Assembly (NCBI GenBank): GCA_027489295.1
Contig: JAIYAA010000391.1
Coordinates: forward strand, 1 to 14,920
Direction of reading: 5' to 3'
DNA length: 14,920 nucleotides
DNA from: Sphingomonadales bacterium
GTDB taxonomy: Bacteria > Pseudomonadota > Alphaproteobacteria > Sphingomonadales > Sphingomonadaceae
Position 1 is the first letter of the stretch. Every line of letters begins with the position of its first letter. This document shows, one piece after another, positions 14,265-14,920 of the stretch. The position numbers and the translations under genes were made by a program. The notes beneath the pieces are model-generated. The model was not told the origin of the DNA. It did no database searches and saw nothing but the letters and a program-made list of their open reading frames with translations.

Positions 14265-14879
14265 TTAGCGCGAGTAGAACTCGACGACCAGGTTCGGTTC
14301 CATCTTCACCGGGTACGGCACTTCGTCGAGCGTCGGCACGCGGGTGAAGGTGATCTTCGCCGCGCCGTCCGGAGCGACATAGTCGGGGATGTCGCGCTCG
14401 GCGAGGCTCTGCGCTTCCATGACGAGCGCCATTTCCTGCGCCTTGCTGCTCAGGCTGATTTCCTGGCCCGGCTTGATGCGGCGCGAACCGATGTTGCACT
14501 TCTCGCCGTCGACGCGGACATGGCCGTGGTTGACCAGCTGGCGGGCCGCGAAGATCGTCGGCGCGAACTTGGCGCGATAGACGATCATGTCGAGGCGCTG
14601 CTCGAGCAGGCCGATCAGGTTCTGACCGGTGTCGCCCTTCATCTTCGAGGCGTCTTCGTACGAGCGCTTGAACTGCTTCTCGGTGATGTCGCCGTAATAG
14701 CCCTTGAGCTTCTGCTTGGCGCGCAGCTGGATGCCGAAGTCCGACATCTTGCCCTTGCGGCGCTGGCCGTGCTGGCCCGGGCCGTACTCGCGCTTGTTCA
14801 CCGGGGACTTCGGACGACCCCAGATGTTTTCGCCCATGCGGCGATCGAGCTTATGCTTGGCGCTGGAGCGCTTCGACAT
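14265..14879 (-). CDS. rpsD: 30S ribosomal protein S4
   Basis: A primary 16S rRNA-binding protein that nucleates assembly of the small ribosomal subunit body. At 204 residues it is the normal length. The N-terminal [20 protein letters not shown], the loop [13 protein letters not shown], the S4 RNA-binding fold about 94-155 ([30 protein letters not shown]) and the C-terminal NLVVEFYSR are all present. It has only one cysteine (Cys128), so it is the zinc-independent (C-) form lacking the N-terminal four-cysteine cluster. The ATG at 14879 is preceded by AAGGA at six bases. The gene stands alone between a terminator and the window end rather than in the large ribosomal operon. About 41 bases of leader are visible, too few to judge S4 autoregulation. 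Confidence 0.98.
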   Translation of the reverse strand: MSKRSSAKHKLDRRMGENIWGRPKSPVNKREYGPGQHGQRRKGKMSDFGIQLRAKQKLKGYYGDITEKQFKRSYEDASKMKGDTGQNLIGLLEQRLDMIVYRAKFAPTIFAARQLVNHGHVRVDGEKCNIGSRRIKPGQEISLSSKAQEMALVMEAQSLAERDIPDYVAPDGAAKITFTRVPTLDEVPYPVKMEPNLVVEFYSR

Positions 14880-14920
14880 GTCAATTCCTTACCAATTGCT
14901 GTGACGTTGACCCGGGCGGC

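Overview
The window looks like an ordinary chromosomal stretch of a GC-rich alphaproteobacterium. A member of the Sphingomonadaceae (Sphingomonas-like) is the best guess. This rests on the high GC, the pairing of exported S9 and M28 peptidases, the alphaproteobacterial-style chemoreceptor, the zinc-free form of ribosomal protein S4, and GC-rich intergenic hairpin repeats. The taxonomic call is inference. I see no insertion sequence, phage gene, CRISPR array, tRNA or rRNA. No gap between genes exceeds about 235 bases.

Layout, left to right. (1) Positions 1-873 (+) hold the C-terminal part of an aldehyde dehydrogenase of the succinate-semialdehyde type. It converges on a FadD-like acyl-CoA ligase (1008-2693, -). 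Between them lie two inverted copies of a 33-base repeat that are both hairpin-forming and G-quadruplex-prone. (2) Upstream of the ligase on the same strand are a 68-residue membrane protein (2809-3015, -) and a membrane-bound diguanylate cyclase with a 7TMR-DISM sensor (3070-4752, -). The cyclase is divergent from a DUF418/YeiB-type membrane protein (4872-6077, +). (3) Positions 6096-10346 carry the two agmatine-to-putrescine enzymes, AguB (6096-6944, -) and AguA (9369-10346, -). A DUF3147 membrane protein is translationally coupled behind AguA. The two enzymes are separated by a chemoreceptor gene on the opposite strand (7177-9006, +). (4) An M28 metallopeptidase (10461-12089, -) and an S9 serine peptidase (12221-14203, +), both with signal peptides, diverge from a 131-base gap. 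(5) A perfect 15-bp bidirectional terminator separates the S9 gene from rpsD (14265-14879, -).

How the genes work together. AguA and AguB catalyse consecutive steps (agmatine to N-carbamoylputrescine to putrescine). The aldehyde dehydrogenase at the left edge could act further down putrescine/GABA breakdown, but it is about 5 kb away and the link is only suggestive. The two exported peptidases plausibly cooperate in peptide scavenging in the periplasm or outside the cell. The cyclase and the chemoreceptor are two independent signalling outputs.

I found no convincing new multi-gene system. The observations most worth checking are the paired hairpin/G-quadruplex repeat with compensatory base changes, the chemoreceptor inserted between aguA and aguB with an arginine at a normally conserved trimer-contact asparagine and a C-terminal DWQSF tether, and the feedback-site-less diguanylate cyclase.
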